DNA of 64,000 nt from Ichthyophis bannanicus (GCA_033557465.1 CM066043.1:108428278-108492277); one strand, 5' to 3'. Shown: positions 1 through 11,545, counted from the first letter of the stretch. Made by a program: numbers and translations. Notes: generated by a model not told the origin, from the letters alone.

Positions 1-353
1 AGCCCATTTCCAGTCCTAGTAACCCCCCCCCCAATGCATTTTCAGTCCTAGCAACCCCCCACAGCCCATTTCCAGTCCTAGTAACTCTCCCAGCCCATTT
101 TCAGTCCAAGCCCCCCCTCCCCTACCGAATAGCCCCGCGGTTAGCTAAGAGGGAGCCGGAGAGGCCCCAGCTCACCTCTACAGCTGCCGAAGTGAAGCGT
201 GCCTTTTCCCTTCAGTTCAGCAGCTGTACTGACGTTTAGAACGCTGCCGCGCTCAGCTGGGGCCTCTCCAGCTCCCTCTAAAGCCGCCCTGCCTGCCAGT
301 CTTTAATGCAGAATGTTGTTGCTGCAGGGCCCCCTGAAACCTGGGGCCCTGTG
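1..353 (-). mobile_element. Partial hAT-like non-autonomous element (copy A)
   Basis: Bases 1-120 are the reverse complement of the G-rich minisatellite seen in copies B-D. Bases about 125-300 form a palindrome: a GAGAGGCCCCAGCT block near 157 is answered by AGCTGGGGCCTCTC near 256. The outer end near 353 reads CAGGGCCCCAGG on the minus strand, a hAT-like terminus. The other end lies left of the window, so no target duplication can be checked. Assignment rests on sharing the copy B-D architecture. Confidence 0.55.
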
Positions 354-365
354 CAAACAATATTC

Positions 366-1096
366 TTGCTCAATGGACAGGACGGCCCTGTCTCTAAATA
401 GCTTATTTTGATATCTTTCTTTTAGGTTTCCTTCATATCTTCGCAGTTTTTGTGCCTCAGCTGATACTTTCAATTTATTGTTGGAACATACAAATTTCAG
501 GTCTTTTTCCATTACTGCAGCCTGCTTCAGCTTGATGTCTTGGATCTTCCTTAATATCTTTGATGATCTTAATCCTTTCAGATACCCGTCTATCAGAGAG
601 ACCTTCATACGCAATGACTGTATTTTTACCTCAATGAGCTTTTTCCAAGGAGGAACTGTTATTTTCTTTTTCTTCTGGCTCTGCAGTTTAGCTGTTATTA
701 TGCTTGCAGCAATAATTTTAGCTGCACAATACTGCATTCGATTTATTTTAGTGATGTCAGTAAATGGTCCCTTTATACCAGATATGACCTTGTTCATCTT
801 TATAAATCATAAATTTAACACCTAAGGTTAAAAGTAACTTGGGTAATCTTTCCCTTGCCTGAAACCCAGCATATTCATTTTTTTCCATATGGACTAGGAG
901 TTTGATCTTGAATTCCTCCACCTCTGGGTCTTTCTCCTCCCTTTCTTCCTCCTCTTCAGTTGATTGGCTGACCTGTCCTGTAGTTACCTCACTCTCCTAC
1001 ATTTCCAGATCTTCAAGTTCCTTCTCCCCCTCAACTGCTCTTTCTATTTCTGCGTACTCAATTCTTCTGGTACTCTCACCCAGGTCTCCTCCTCCT
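366..1096 (-). pseudogene. Decayed retroelement ORF, basic/coiled-coil segment
   Basis: A minus-strand frame over about 366-797 encodes a lysine- and arginine-rich helical protein with the local pattern KLRRYEGNLKERYQNKLFR. This resembles the region before the reverse transcriptase in some non-LTR retrotransposons; that link is from memory of the pattern and is not firm. Upstream, toward 1096, the same strand encodes an acidic Glu-rich stretch, broken by stops. The element is interrupted by hAT copy B at 1097-3316 and resumes at 3325. No catalytic motif is visible. A host coiled-coil gene is possible but unlikely, given the stops and the lack of splice sites. Confidence 0.4.
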
Positions 1097-1162
1097 CAGG
1101 AACGGATTTACCTATACGCCACCTACGCCCACAGCTGACAAGGGCCCACAAAAATAGCCTTT

Positions 1163-1590
1163 TTAAAATTAAATTTAAAAACAAAACGCTGGCTGCCGCC
1201 GCGACAGCATGGACTGTTCCCGCGGGGCCCCCTCTGCTGCCGCGGCAGCATGGATTGTCCCGCGGGGCTCCCTATGCCCGGCTGAATCCCCTCCCTGCCT
1301 CCCTCCCTGCTGGCTTTGAGAGGCGCGAAGGGAGAGTGTCTCCCTCGCGTCTCTGTTAAGCCCGCAGGGGCTGATGGGAAATTTCCCATCAGCCCCTGCA
1401 GGCTTAACAGAGACGCGAGGGAGACACTCTCCCTTCGCGCCTCTCAAAGCCGGCAGGGAGAGAGGGGATTCAGCCGGGCATAGGGAGCCCCGTGGGACAA
1501 TCCATGCTGCCGCGGCACCAGAGGGAGCCCTGTGGGAACAGTCCATGCTGCCGCGGCGGCAGCCAGCGTTTTTTTTTTTTAATTAAATTT
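1163..1590. repeat. Long GC-rich palindrome in hAT copy B
   Basis: The two arms meet near 1380, where GGGCTGATGGG-AAATTT-CCCATCAGCCC is directly visible. Each arm is about 210 bases and includes CGCGAGGGAGACACTCTCCC and a GCCGCGGCAGCATGGA-type block. Arms differ by small substitutions and gaps. Confidence 0.85.
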
Positions 1591-1599
1591 TACTTTAGG

Positions 1600-2240
1600 C
1601 CGATGGGGGGGGGGGTAGGACTGGTAATGGGCTATTGGGGGGGGCTGGGACTGGAAATAGGCTGGGGGGGTTAAGGCTGGAGGTGGGCTGATGGGGTTAG
1701 GACTGGTAATGGGCTGTGGGCTGATGGGGGGGGTAAGAACTGGGAATGGGCTGGGGGGTAGGACTGGTAATGGGCTATTGGGGGGGCTGGGACTGGAAAT
1801 GGGCTGGGGGGTTAATGCTGGAGGTGGGCTGATGGGGTTAGGACTGGTAATGGGATGTGGGCTGATGGGGGATTTCTGGTAATTTGCTAATGGGGGGCTA
1901 GGAATGGAAATGGGTTGGGGGGTTAAGACTGGAGGTGGGCTGATGGGGTTAGGACTGGTAATGGGATGTGGGCTGATGGGGGGTTAGGGCTGGCAATGGG
2001 CTATGGGGGGCTGACTGGAAATGGGTTGATGGGGTTAGGACTGGAAGTTGGCTGATGGGGGGTTAGGACTGGTAATGGGTTATAGTGGGGGCTTAAACTG
2101 AAAATGGGGTGATGGGGGGTTAGGACTGTAAGTGGGTTGATGGGGGGGCTAGGACTGGTATTGGGTCGGGGGGTTGCTAGGACTGGAAATGGGCTGATGG
2201 GTGGCTAGGACTGGAAATGGGCTGATGCAGGAACTAGAAG
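1600..2240. repeat. G-rich minisatellite in hAT copy B
   Basis: Imperfect tandem units of roughly 25-45 bases on the theme GGGCTGATGGGGGTTAGGACTGGTAAT. Unit length varies through G-run length. Open frames across it are composition artefacts. Confidence 0.9.
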
Positions 2241-3324
2241 GGAATGGATGCTGGGTGAGGCTGGAACTAGAAGGGAGCTGATGTTGGGGGAGGATTAGAA
2301 TGGGATGGGGCTGGAAGAGTAAAATGGAGAAGGGAAAAGTATTTTGTGTGGGAGGGATAAAAAATCTACAATTGGCCGGGTATTGGGAGAGTAAGTGGGG
2401 ATTGAGGATGGAGGGGTAAAATTTGAGTGGATGAAATAGGAATGAGGAAAGAGCAAAAGGAGAAAGATTAGTATGTTAAAGCAGATGTAGAGAGAGAATG
2501 GAAAAAAACTAGAAGAGAGAAGAAAGGACAAATGGACAGCAGACGATGGAGAGTTAGCAGAAGACACGAAGAAACCAGAAGAAAGTGGCTGGAGCAATTG
2601 CAGCTGAAAAAAATGCACAAAAGGTAGAAAAATATCTCTTTATTTTGAATTTATTAATTGGAATATGTCAGCTCTGGTAAATGTGCATCATTAACGTCTG
2701 CGCTTTGTTTAGTACAAGAGCAAATTAATGTATAGTTTTATTTCTACAGTGTTGTACATTCCAAGTCTGGCTTTTGGGATTCCCAGTTTAATTATTGTCT
2801 TCCTGTTTCTAAATTGTGATTCCTTGTTTGGTGACGGTCTATGTTGTGCATGTGTAACTGAGCTGAGGTGTTCTGTTTATATAATTCCTATTTGACAGTG
2901 CCACTTGTTCTCTTTCCCCAGTAGGTCATGTATTGTTGTTCTCTGAAATGTATTGGTTTAATATTTGCAGTGTTGCCTTTTGATTGGTAGAGTATGGTGC
3001 TTTGTGAGTCCTGGTAGTGCTGTTAGGATACGGCGGGTTGGCTATGGGTTCTAAATGGGCAGTGTTTGTAGTAGTTCCTAATGTGTCTGGCAGTTGGCAC
3101 TGGATTATAGTAATGTAGAAATTTTAGTCTTTCTTTATCCATACACTCATTAAGAGGCACGTTTACTAAAAGTTAGTATATGGTAACATTATGCAAATAT
3201 TTATGCAAATGAGGCCCCTTATGCAAATGAGGCCCCGCACCCCCCTTGGGCCGCCCCTGCTGGGGGCCCACAATTTTTGTTGGCATAGGGCCTCACTCAA
3301 GGTAAATCCGGCCCTGCTCCTCCT

Positions 3325-3735
3325 CCCTGTATTTCTCTTTCCACAGAAGCCCTTAGTTGCTTCAAGATGTTATCATTCACATACTTCTTTGATATGATCT
3401 GCGAAATTAAAGATCTTAAATTTGCATCTGTTGCTTTTCGCAGTTTTTCTTGTGGCAATTTTCTTCTTTCTTCCAGTTTTTGGCAGATTCTCCTTGTATA
3501 CCCTCTTCATTTAAAAATAGGGTTTGTAGCATAAAAGTAGCAGTACACTGGGGAACATTACAGGGGAACCAGGAGCTGCTGCAAGACGCAGGCTGAGCTT
3601 TGTGACGCCCCGACATCATCAGGGGCTGTTTAAAACTTTGCCACTGTTCTCTTGGGAGCATTACCGGGCAGCCAGGAGCAGCTGGAGATGCAGGCTGAGC
3701 TCCGGGACGCCCCGACATCATTGAGGGCTTGTGTA
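3325..3735 (-). mobile_element. Continuation of the decayed retroelement, with a 103-bp direct repeat
   Basis: Sequence right of copy B resumes the element cut at 1096: a lysine-rich minus-strand frame to about 3530. Then come two diverged direct copies of a unit of about 103 bp, starting at 3551 and 3654, each ending GACGCCCCGACATCAT. Tandem units at this place could be 5' promoter monomers of the retroelement on the minus strand; that is inference. Confidence 0.4.
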
Positions 3736-5180
3736 TATATTGTCTTCAGCTCTAGGTGCAGCCGTAGGCACCTTGCAGTGGGCATGATCTAAGGGGCGTG
3801 ACACAAGGGGCTTACCTGCCCCTTGGGAGGACCGCAGGATGCGCAGGTGGTGTCCTGATGACTGAAGGCCGATTGTCTATGGGTAAGCAAAAAAAGAAGC
3901 TGCTACCCATTGAGCCTGTTATAGAACCAATGGACCGGCATGTGAAGGTAACTGTGGGGGAAAATGTGTCTTTGGACCCAGACTCTTACTTTATATTCCC
4001 TGGAAGCTACACTATGTTCTCTGGACCGCACCCCACCTTCTCCCCCATTTACAAGTATTCCATTCACTTCAATGGCCGTGGAAGAACTCTCAGTAGAGTA
4101 CCCCCTTACAACAAGGTGAACTGCTGAGGCCTGTTTTCTGGTCTCCCCCTGTCTGAAGCCAAGGTGGTCTCTGAATCAGAGGTATCCTTGGTGGATATAT
4201 GGCGGGTTGTTACTCGGACTGAACAGACTTTGGTCACCACGGTGTCTCAGCTTTGTGTCTTCTCTCAGGAGATAGCCACAAATCTGAATAAGTTGGAGGG
4301 GAAGGTTGAATCCTTGACTACTTAGATTTCTAAATATGCAAATCAGTGCAGCTCTCTAAAGGCAATGCATGCCTCTAGTGTTAAAGATAGTTTGCCTGTT
4401 CATTATAAGTTGGAATTATATGAACATTTCTTTAGGGTAAAGAATATTCATTTTCTAAATTTTGCTTTATGTCGGTTACTTTCACCTGAGATATTGTTAT
4501 CATAATACCTTCAAGAGGTCCTAGTTCTCCCTGGGTCCGACTCTGGGTTTTTCTAACTGGGAGGAGGGTTTCCTCCGAGTCTCCAGAGGGGTTTGATGTT
4601 TTACAAGTTTCTTCTCATATAAATTTGACTAGCTTCCTGGAAGAATCGCAGGACTCCCTTACTTCCAGGGCTACTTTATTAGTTAGTTTTGTTTCTGAAC
4701 AGGATAAGGCTTCTGGTTTTAGGGCTTACTTTAGAAATAAGAATGCCTTGTTTGTGGGGCTAAAATGCAGTTTTTTCCGGATGTCTCCAGAGCTACACAA
4801 TTCCTGAAAAGGGCCTTTTTGGCCCTGAAACCGAGAGTGTTGGCTCTGGGGCAACATTTTTTTTCTTCGCTATCCCTGTAAATGTGTTATTATAAATGTG
4901 TTATCTTTATGGATTCTTCTCAGCTGGAGGTGTTCTTGGCAACTAGGGAAATGCAGGATTGATCTTTGGGTGAGGTATAAAGGGGGTAACATATTTTTGT
5001 AGGTTGCATGTTTGAGCGATGTTTTTGCTTCTTGTTTCTTTTTTTATTGTTTTCTTTATTTGTTCTCCTCCCCAATATGTGGGCTAAGGGATGAGATTTT
5101 ATTATTGGTTGGTTATTATGTTATTATATGGTAAATTGCTATTCAATTTTCCTGTATATTTATTTGTAAGTATTTGAATT
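3736..5180 (+). pseudogene. ORF1-only L1-like LINE relic
   Basis: Broken plus-strand frames match, in order, the better copy at 21621-23208. An N-terminus at 3876 (MGKQKKK..., then PMDRHV) parallels that copy's MPKRKGK...PMDRFV. A coiled-coil stretch follows near 4160-4330. A C-terminal block near 4625-4900 ends RYPCKCVI, against RFPCKCLI in the other copy. Several stops and shifts make it inactive. The tail to about 5180 is AT-rich, and no reverse transcriptase follows. L1 ORF1p is an RNA-binding trimeric chaperone; here only its relic remains. Confidence 0.6.
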
Positions 5181-5486
5181 ATGAAAATCAATTTTTAAAA
5201 AAGTAACATAGCAGTACATTATCTCCTCCTTATCTGCAGAAGTATTCTTAATCGTAGTTAATCCTCTTAACTTTTTCATTAATTTCAGTGGTCTATCTCC
5301 AGCCACAGTGGGTCTACAAACATTCCCACCACAGCCTTTATCTGTGTCAGGAATGTTATCTACATCTGCAGTGCTTGCACTATCGCAACCACCATCGTTA
5401 GCCCTAGTGTGTAAGCTGCGGGTGGGCACCTTTTTGTCCTGGGTGACGCACAGCCAGAATGTATTTTTCTTTTTCGTTCCTACCAT
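5160..5486 (-). other. Unrecognised 108-codon minus-strand frame
   Basis: An uninterrupted minus-strand frame that I do not recognise. It contains two segments with protein-like composition, DGGCDSASTADVDNIPDTDK and LKLMKKLRGLTT. There is no clear start context, splice site or downstream continuation. It could be a transposon ORF remnant, a retrocopy fragment or chance. Confidence 0.2.
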
Positions 5487-5721
5487 ATTTCAATCGTAGT
5501 ATTGTCTTGCTGGGATTCAGTATAGATTTTGTACAATGGGATCACCACAAGAAGGTACCCAGCAAGACTTGGGGAGGGAACTATAATCCCCCCCCCCCCA
5601 AGAAAAGCACAGCAGTTCATCAACCACAGCTAGTGAAATTTATGCTGCATTTCCCCTTGACCCCTTGTACCCATGCTTTTGTTTGTGTGCTGCTTCCAAT
5701 TGTTTAACTTTGTTCTTTGGC

Positions 5722-6066
5722 ATGTGTATTGCAATGCAATGTGTGCCTTCAAGTCAGTCCTGACTCCTGGCGACCCAGAAGATTCTGGGTTTTCTTGGCA
5801 GTGTGACCGGAAGTAGATTGCCAGGCCTTTCTTCCGAAGCAATGGAGGGTTAAGTGACTTGCCCAAGGCCACAAGGAGTGCTAGTGGGAATCAAACCCTG
5901 ATTGCTTGGTTACCAAGCCAGTGTTCTAACCACTAGGCTACTCCTCCACTCTTAATTTAATTAATTAATTTAATTAGCAAATTTTTATATACCGCACCTT
6001 CCATTTGATCAGTTGCGGTTTACATGGAACAACAGTAAACAGGCAATGCTGTTTTTACAGGTAACA
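5722..6066 (+). repeat. MIR/L2-like interspersed repeat(s)
   Basis: Bases 5845-5947 carry GGTTAAGTGACTTGCCCAAG, then a CACAAGGAG and AACCACTAGGCTACTCCTCC ending, the typical 3' part of MIR/L2-type repeats. Bases 5980-6066 hold a second tail of the form TATATACCGC...GCGGTTTACATGGAAC, which recurs at 13940 and 51880. Confidence 0.55.
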
Positions 6067-6089
6067 ATGTGAAACTACAGAGAAATTCA

Positions 6090-8106
6090 AACAGCCCCTG
6101 CAGGCTTAACAGAGACGCGAGGGAGACACTCTCCCTTCGCGACTCTCAAAGCCGGCACGGAGGGGCTCAGCCGTCATGGAGGGAGGGAGGGAGGGATTCA
6201 GCCGGGCAGAAGGGGCCCCGCGGGACAGTCCATTCTGCTGCTGCTGCGGCGGCAGCGGTAGCAGCCAGCGTTTTTTTTTTTTAATTTAATTTTACTTGAG
6301 CCGATGGGGGGGGGGGGTAAGACTGGTAATGGGCTATGGGGGAGGCTAGGACTGGAAATGGGCTGGGGGGGTTAAGACTGGAGGTGGGCTGATGGGGTTA
6401 GGACTGGTAATGGGCTGTGGGCTGTTGGGGGGGTTAGAACTGGTAATGGGCTATGGGGGGTTTAAGACTGGTAATGGGCTGTGGGCTGATGGGGGCTGTC
6501 TGGTAATGGGCTATGGGGGGGGCTAGGACAGGAAATGGGCTGATGGGGAGGGGTTAGGACTTGACGTGGGCTGAAGGGATTACTGGTAATGTGCTGTGGG
6601 CTGTTGGGGGGGTTAGAACTGGTAATGGGCTATGGGGGGTTAAGACTGGTAATGGGCTGTGGGCTGATGGGGGCTGTCTGGTAATGGGCTATGGGGGGGT
6701 TAGGACTGATAATGGGCTATGGGGGGCTAGGACAGGAAATGGGCTGATGGGGAGGGGTTAGGACTTGAGGTGGGCTGATGGGGTTAGGACTGGTAATAGG
6801 TTGTGGGCTGATGGGGAGGGGGGTTAGGACTGGCAATGGGCTATGGGGGGCTGACTGGAAATGGGTTGATGGGGTTAGGACTGGAAGTGGGCTGATGGGG
6901 GGTTAGGACTGGTAATGGGTTATAGGGGGGCTTAAACTGAAAATGGGGTGATAGGGGCTTAGGACTGGAAGTGGGTTAATGGGGGGGCTAGGACTGGTAT
7001 TGGGTTGGGGGGTTGCTAGGACTGGAAATGGGCTGATGGGTGGCTAGGACTGGAAATGGGCTGATGCAGGGACTAGAAGGGAATAGATGCTGGGTGAGGC
7101 TGGAACTAGAAGGGAGCTGATGTTGCGGGAGGATTAGAATGGGATGGGGCTGGAAGATAAAATGGAGAAGGGAAAAATATTTTGTGTGGGAGGGATAAAA
7201 AATCTACAATTGGCCGGGTATTGGGAGAGTAAGTGGGGATTGAGGATGGAGGGGTAAAATTTGAGTGGATGAAATAGGAATGAGAAAAGAGCAAAAGGAG
7301 AAAGATTAGTATGTTAAAGCAGATGTAGAGAGAGAATGGAAAAAAACTAGAAGAGAGAAGAAAGGACAAATGGACAGCAGACGATGGAGAGTTAGCAGAA
7401 GACACGAAGAAACCAGAAGAAAGTGACTGGAGCAATTGCAGCTGAAAAAAAATCCACAAAAGGTAGAAAAATATCTCTTTATTTTGAATTTATTAATTGC
7501 AATATGTCAGCTCTGGTAAATGTGCATCATTAACGTCTGCGCTTTGTTTAGTACAAGAGCAAATTAATGTATAGTTTTATTTCTACAGTGTTGTACATTC
7601 CAAGTTTGGCTTTTGGGATTCCAGTTTAATTATTGTCTTCCTGTTTCTAAATTGTGATTACTTGTTTGGTGATGGTCTATGTTCTGCATGTGTAACTGAG
7701 CTGAGGTGTTCTGTTTATATAATTCCTATTTGACATTGCCACTTGTTCTCGTTCCCCAGTAGATCATGTATTGCTATTCTCTGAAATGTATTGGTTTAAT
7801 ATTCACAGTGTTGCCTTTTGATAGGTAGGGTATGGTGCTTTGTGAGTCCTGGTAATGCTGTCAGGATACGGCGGGTTTGCTATGGGTTCTAAATGGGCAG
7901 TGTTTGTAGTAGTTCCTAATGTGTCTGGCAATTGGCACTGGATTATAGTAATGTAGATATCTTTTAGTCTTTCTTTATCCATACACTCATTAAGAGGCAC
8001 GTTTACTAAAAGTTAGTATATGGTAATATTATGCAAATAATTATGCAAATGAGGCCCCGCACCGAGTATCCGCACATGGCCCCGCACCCCCCTTGGGCCG
8101 CCCCTG
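6090..8106 (+). mobile_element. hAT-like non-autonomous transposon (copy C), left end missing
   Basis: Starts inside the right palindrome arm (CAGCCCCTGCAGGCTTAACA at 6091). It continues through the minisatellite (about 6300-7075) and the unique tail shared with copy B (about 7080-8040), and ends ...GGGCCGCCCCTG at 8106, i.e. CAGGGGCGGCCC on the other strand. The left terminus and left palindrome arm are absent, so no target duplication can be shown. Confidence 0.7.
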
Positions 8107-9013
8107 GGAAGAGGTGACAAAGTATAGGCCAGTAAGCCTTACCTAGGTGGCAGGAAAAGTAATGGAGGCACTCCTGAAAGAAAGAATAGTGGACTTTCTA
8201 GAAACCAATGGGTTGCATGATCCGAGACAACTTGGTTTTACCAAAGGACGATCATGCCAAACAAATTTGATTGAGTTCTTTAACTGGGTGACCAGAGAAC
8301 TAAATGAAGGGCATGTGATGGATGTGATCTACCTAGATTTCAACAAAGCCTTTGATATGATTCCTCATAGGAAGCTTATCAATAAAATGAGCAGCCTGGG
8401 GATGGGTCCCAAGGTGGTGAAGTGGATCAGAAATTGGTTGACTGACAGATGACAGAAGGCAGTGTTAAACAGAACTCACTCAGAAGAAAGGAAGGTGCAT
8501 AGTGGCGTGCCTCAGAGATCAATCCTGAGACCAGTAAAGTTCTGTTCAATATATTTGTGAGTGATACTGCTGAAGGATTGAAGGGAAATGTCTGCCTTTT
8601 TGCAGATGATTTGAAAATTTGCAGCGGAGTGGACTCCTCTGAGAGAGTGAACAACATGAGGAAAGATCTACAAAAACTGGAAGAATGGTCTAATGTTTGG
8701 CGGTTAAGATTTAATGCAAAGAAGTGCAGAGTCATGTACTTAGGATGCAGAAATCCAACGGAATTTTATGCGATAGGGGATGAAAGGTTGATGTGCATGG
8801 ACCAGGAGAAGAACCTCAGAGTGATACTGTCTGAGGATCTCAGGGTGCATAAAATGAATCTGCAAGGAGGTAAACCTAAAAGCAATGTCAGGAAATACTT
8901 TTTCACTGAAAGGGTGGTGGATGCTCGGAATGCCCTCCCGATGAAGGTGGTGGGGGCAAATACAGTGACGGAATTCAAAATGGCATGGGACAGACACATG
9001 GATCCCTTTATAG
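8107..9013 (+). pseudogene. CR1-like LINE reverse transcriptase fragment (part 1)
   Basis: The frame from about 8147 encodes RT motifs typical of CR1: RQLGFTKGRSC, VIYLDFNKAFDMIPHR and LINKMSSLG, then WIRNWLTDR before a stop at 8450. A second frame from 8557 holds VCLFADDLKI (an F-A-D-D variant of the catalytic box) and the CR1 C-terminal segment. The element is 5'-truncated and frameshifted. It is split by hAT copy D at 9014 and resumes at 11279. Confidence 0.8.
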
Positions 9014-9082
9014 CAGGGGTCTCAAACACGCGGCCCGCGGGCCGCATGCGGCCCGCGATGGCGGAAAACCAAAAATCCCCCA

Positions 9083-9475
9083 AAACCCTGGCTTCTGCTG
9101 CTGCCGTTGCCGCCGTGGCAGCAGCAGAATCAATTGACAAAGTTAAAAAAAAACTGCCTTCTGCTGCTCAAGCAGCTGTCCTGCGGCCCCTTTCCCTCTG
9201 CCCGGAGATCCGACTCTGCTCTCAGCGGCGTGCTTTTCAAGCCGCGAAGAGAGTATTCCCCTCTCGCGCGGCTTGAAAAACCGCGCGAGAGGGGAATACT
9301 CTCGTCGCGGCTTGAAAAGCACGCCGCTGATAGAGCAGAGTCGGATCTCCGGGCAGAGGGAAAGGGGCCGCAGGACAGCTGCTTGAGCAGCAGAAGTCAG
9401 TTTTTTTTTTAAATTTGACAATTGATTCTGCTGCTGCCACGGCGGCAACGGCAGCAGCAGAAGCCAGGGTTTTGG
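9083..9475. repeat. Long GC-rich palindrome in hAT copy D
   Basis: Arms of about 195 bases meet near 9279. GAGAGGGGAATACTCTC near 9290 mirrors GAGAGTATTCCCCTCTC near 9250, and CAGCAGCAGAAGCCAGGGTT at the right end mirrors the left start. Its sequence differs from the palindrome of copy B, although the flanking minisatellite is shared. Confidence 0.88.
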
Positions 9476-9489
9476 GGGTTTTTTGTTGG

Positions 9490-10330
9490 CCGGTAATGAG
9501 CTATGGAGGGGCTGACTGAACTGGAAGTGGGCTATTGGCAGAGGGGGGAGGGGGGGGGTTATGACTGGTAATGGGCTGGGGGGGGGGGGGTTATAACTGG
9601 TAATGGGCTATGGTGGGGGCTAGGACTGGAAATGGGCAGATGGGGGTTAGGACTGGAAGTGGGCTATTGGCAGGGGGGGTTATGACTGGTAATGGGCTGG
9701 GGGGGGGTTATAACTAGTAATGGGCTATGGTGGGGGCTAGGACTGGAAATGGGCAGATGGGGGTTAGGACTGGAAGTGGGCTATTGGCAGGGGGGGGGTT
9801 ATGACTGGTAATGGGCTATGGTGGGGGCTAGGACTGGAAATGGGCAGATGGGGGTTAGGACTGGAAGTGGGCTATTGGCAGGGGGGGGTTATGACTGGTA
9901 ATGGGCTATGGTGGGGGCTAGGACGGAAAATGGGGTGATGGGGGTTAGGACTGGTAATGGCCTATGAGGGAGGTAAGACTGAAAATGGGGTGATGGGGGT
10001 TAGGACTGCAAGTGGGCTATGGGGGGACTAGGACTGGTAATGGGCTATGGGGGGGGTAAGACTGAAAATGGGGTGATGGGGGGGTAAGACTGGAAGTGCG
10101 CTATGGGGAGGTTAGGACTGGTTATGGGCTATTGGGGGGTCTAGGACTGGTAATGGGCTGGGGGGGTTGCTAGGACTGGAAATGGGCTGAGTGGAAGGGG
10201 GGCTTGAACTGCAAATGGCTGATGGGGAGGGGGGCTTGGAATGGAAATGGGCTGTGAGGGGAGGGAGCTAGGATTGGAAATGGGCTGATGGGGGCTAGGA
10301 TTGGAAATGGGCTGATGGTGAGGCTAGGAT
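9490..10330. repeat. G-rich minisatellite in hAT copy D
   Basis: Tandem units related to those of copies A-C, with a higher-order period here: GGCAGGGGGGGTTATGACTG alternates with a GGGGGCTAGGACTGGAAATG unit several times. Confidence 0.9.
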
Positions 10331-11278
10331 AGGACTGGAAATGGACTGATGCAGGGACTAGAAAGGAGCAGATGCTGGGTGGGGCTGGAACTAGAAGGGA
10401 GCTGATGTTGGGGGAGGATTAGAATGGGATGGAGCTGGGAAAGTGAAATGGAGAGGGGAAAAATATTTTGTCTGGAAGAGAAGACAAATCTACAATTGGC
10501 CAGGTATTGGGAGAGTAAGTGGGGATTGAGGATGGAGGGGTAAAATTTGAGTGGATGAAATAGGAATGAGGAAAGAGCAAAAGGAGAAAGATTAGTATGT
10601 TAAAGCAGATGTAGAGAGAGAGAATGGAAAAAAACTAGAAGAGAGAAGAAAGGACAAATGGACAGCAGACGATGGAGATAGCAGAAGACACGAAGAAACC
10701 AGAAGTGGCTGGAGCAATTGCAACTGAAAAAAAATGCACAAAAGGTAGAAAAATATCTCTTTATTTTGAATTTATTAACTGGAATATGTCAGCTCTGGGA
10801 AATGTGCATCATTAATGTCTGTGCTTTGGTACAAGAAATTATTTATAGTTTTATTTCTACAGTGCTGAGGTATTCTGTGTAATTCCTATTTGACATTGCT
10901 ACTTGTTCTCTTTTCCCAGTAGGTCATGTATTGTTCTCTGAAATGTATTGATTTAATATTTGCAGTGTTGCCTTTTGATAGGTAGGGTCTGGTGCTTTGT
11001 GAGTCCTGGTAGTGCTGTTATGATACGGGGGGTTTGCTATGGGTTCCAAATGGGCAGTGTTAGTAGTAGTTCCTAATGTGCCTGGCGGTTGGCACTGGAT
11101 TATAGTAATATAGAAATTTTCTAGTCTTTCTTTATCCATGCACTCATTATGCAACATTATGCAAATATTTATGCAAATGAGGCCCCTTATGCAAATGAGG
11201 CCCGTGTCTTATGCGGCCCCCGGGTTACTTTACAAGTCCTCATTCGGCCCTCAAAGCAATTTGAGTTTGAGACCCCTG

Positions 11279-11545
11279 CTTTATAGCAAGAGGATAAAGT
11301 CAAAATAAACTTAACTAATTTTTATACTTCGACAAGTAGAGGGGGTGACCTGCACGGAGTGGCGGGAGCAACCCTAAACAAAGCCACAGAGGAAGGTGAC
11401 CAGCACGGAGCAGTGGGTACAACCCTAAAGAAAGACATGGGGGGGGTGGCCTGCATGGAGCAGCAGGTACACCTACTCTAGCCACCTTACTGAGTAGACT
11501 AAATAGACCATAGTAGTCCTTATCTGCCATCATATACTACTATGT
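11279..11545 (+). pseudogene. CR1-like LINE 3' end (part 2)
   Basis: Continuation of the CR1 cut by copy D. Near 11510 it has the CR1-type ending GTCCTTATCTGCCATCATAT followed by ACTACTATGTTTAC. Bases about 11338-11480 contain three diverged tandem units of roughly 55 bases beginning GACCTGCACGGAG or similar. Confidence 0.75.

Larger units (their letters stand above)
1097..3316 (+). mobile_element. hAT-like non-autonomous transposon (copy B)
   Basis: Termini CAGGAACGGATTTACC and (reverse complement) CAGGGCCGGATTTACC form a terminal inverted repeat, flanked by a perfect 8-bp target duplication CTCCTCCT at 1089-1096 and 3317-3324. An 8-bp duplication and CAG-type ends are the hAT signature. 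Inside, in order: a palindrome (1163-1590), a G-rich minisatellite (about 1600-2240), and a unique tail with ATGCAAAT repeats near 3190-3226. No transposase frame is visible, so it depended on an autonomous relative. Confidence 0.85.
9014..11278 (+). mobile_element. hAT-like non-autonomous transposon (copy D)
   Basis: Perfect inverted ends CAGGGGTCTCAAAC / GTTTGAGACCCCTG and a perfect 8-bp target duplication CTTTATAG (9006-9013, 11279-11286) make this a clear hAT insertion inside a CR1 LINE. Interior order is the same as copy B: palindrome centred near 9279, minisatellite about 9490-10330, unique tail to about 11150, then ATGCAAAT repeats at 11160-11195. No transposase frame. Confidence 0.92.

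Noticed and set aside
303..797. A host coiled-coil gene
   Set aside because: Its C-terminal end runs into the hAT terminus near 353, and the upstream part has stops; it fits a decayed retroelement better.
9490..10330. Regular repeats that could suggest a CRISPR array
   Set aside because: Units are contiguous, variable in length and lack unique spacers; this is a vertebrate minisatellite inside a hAT element.
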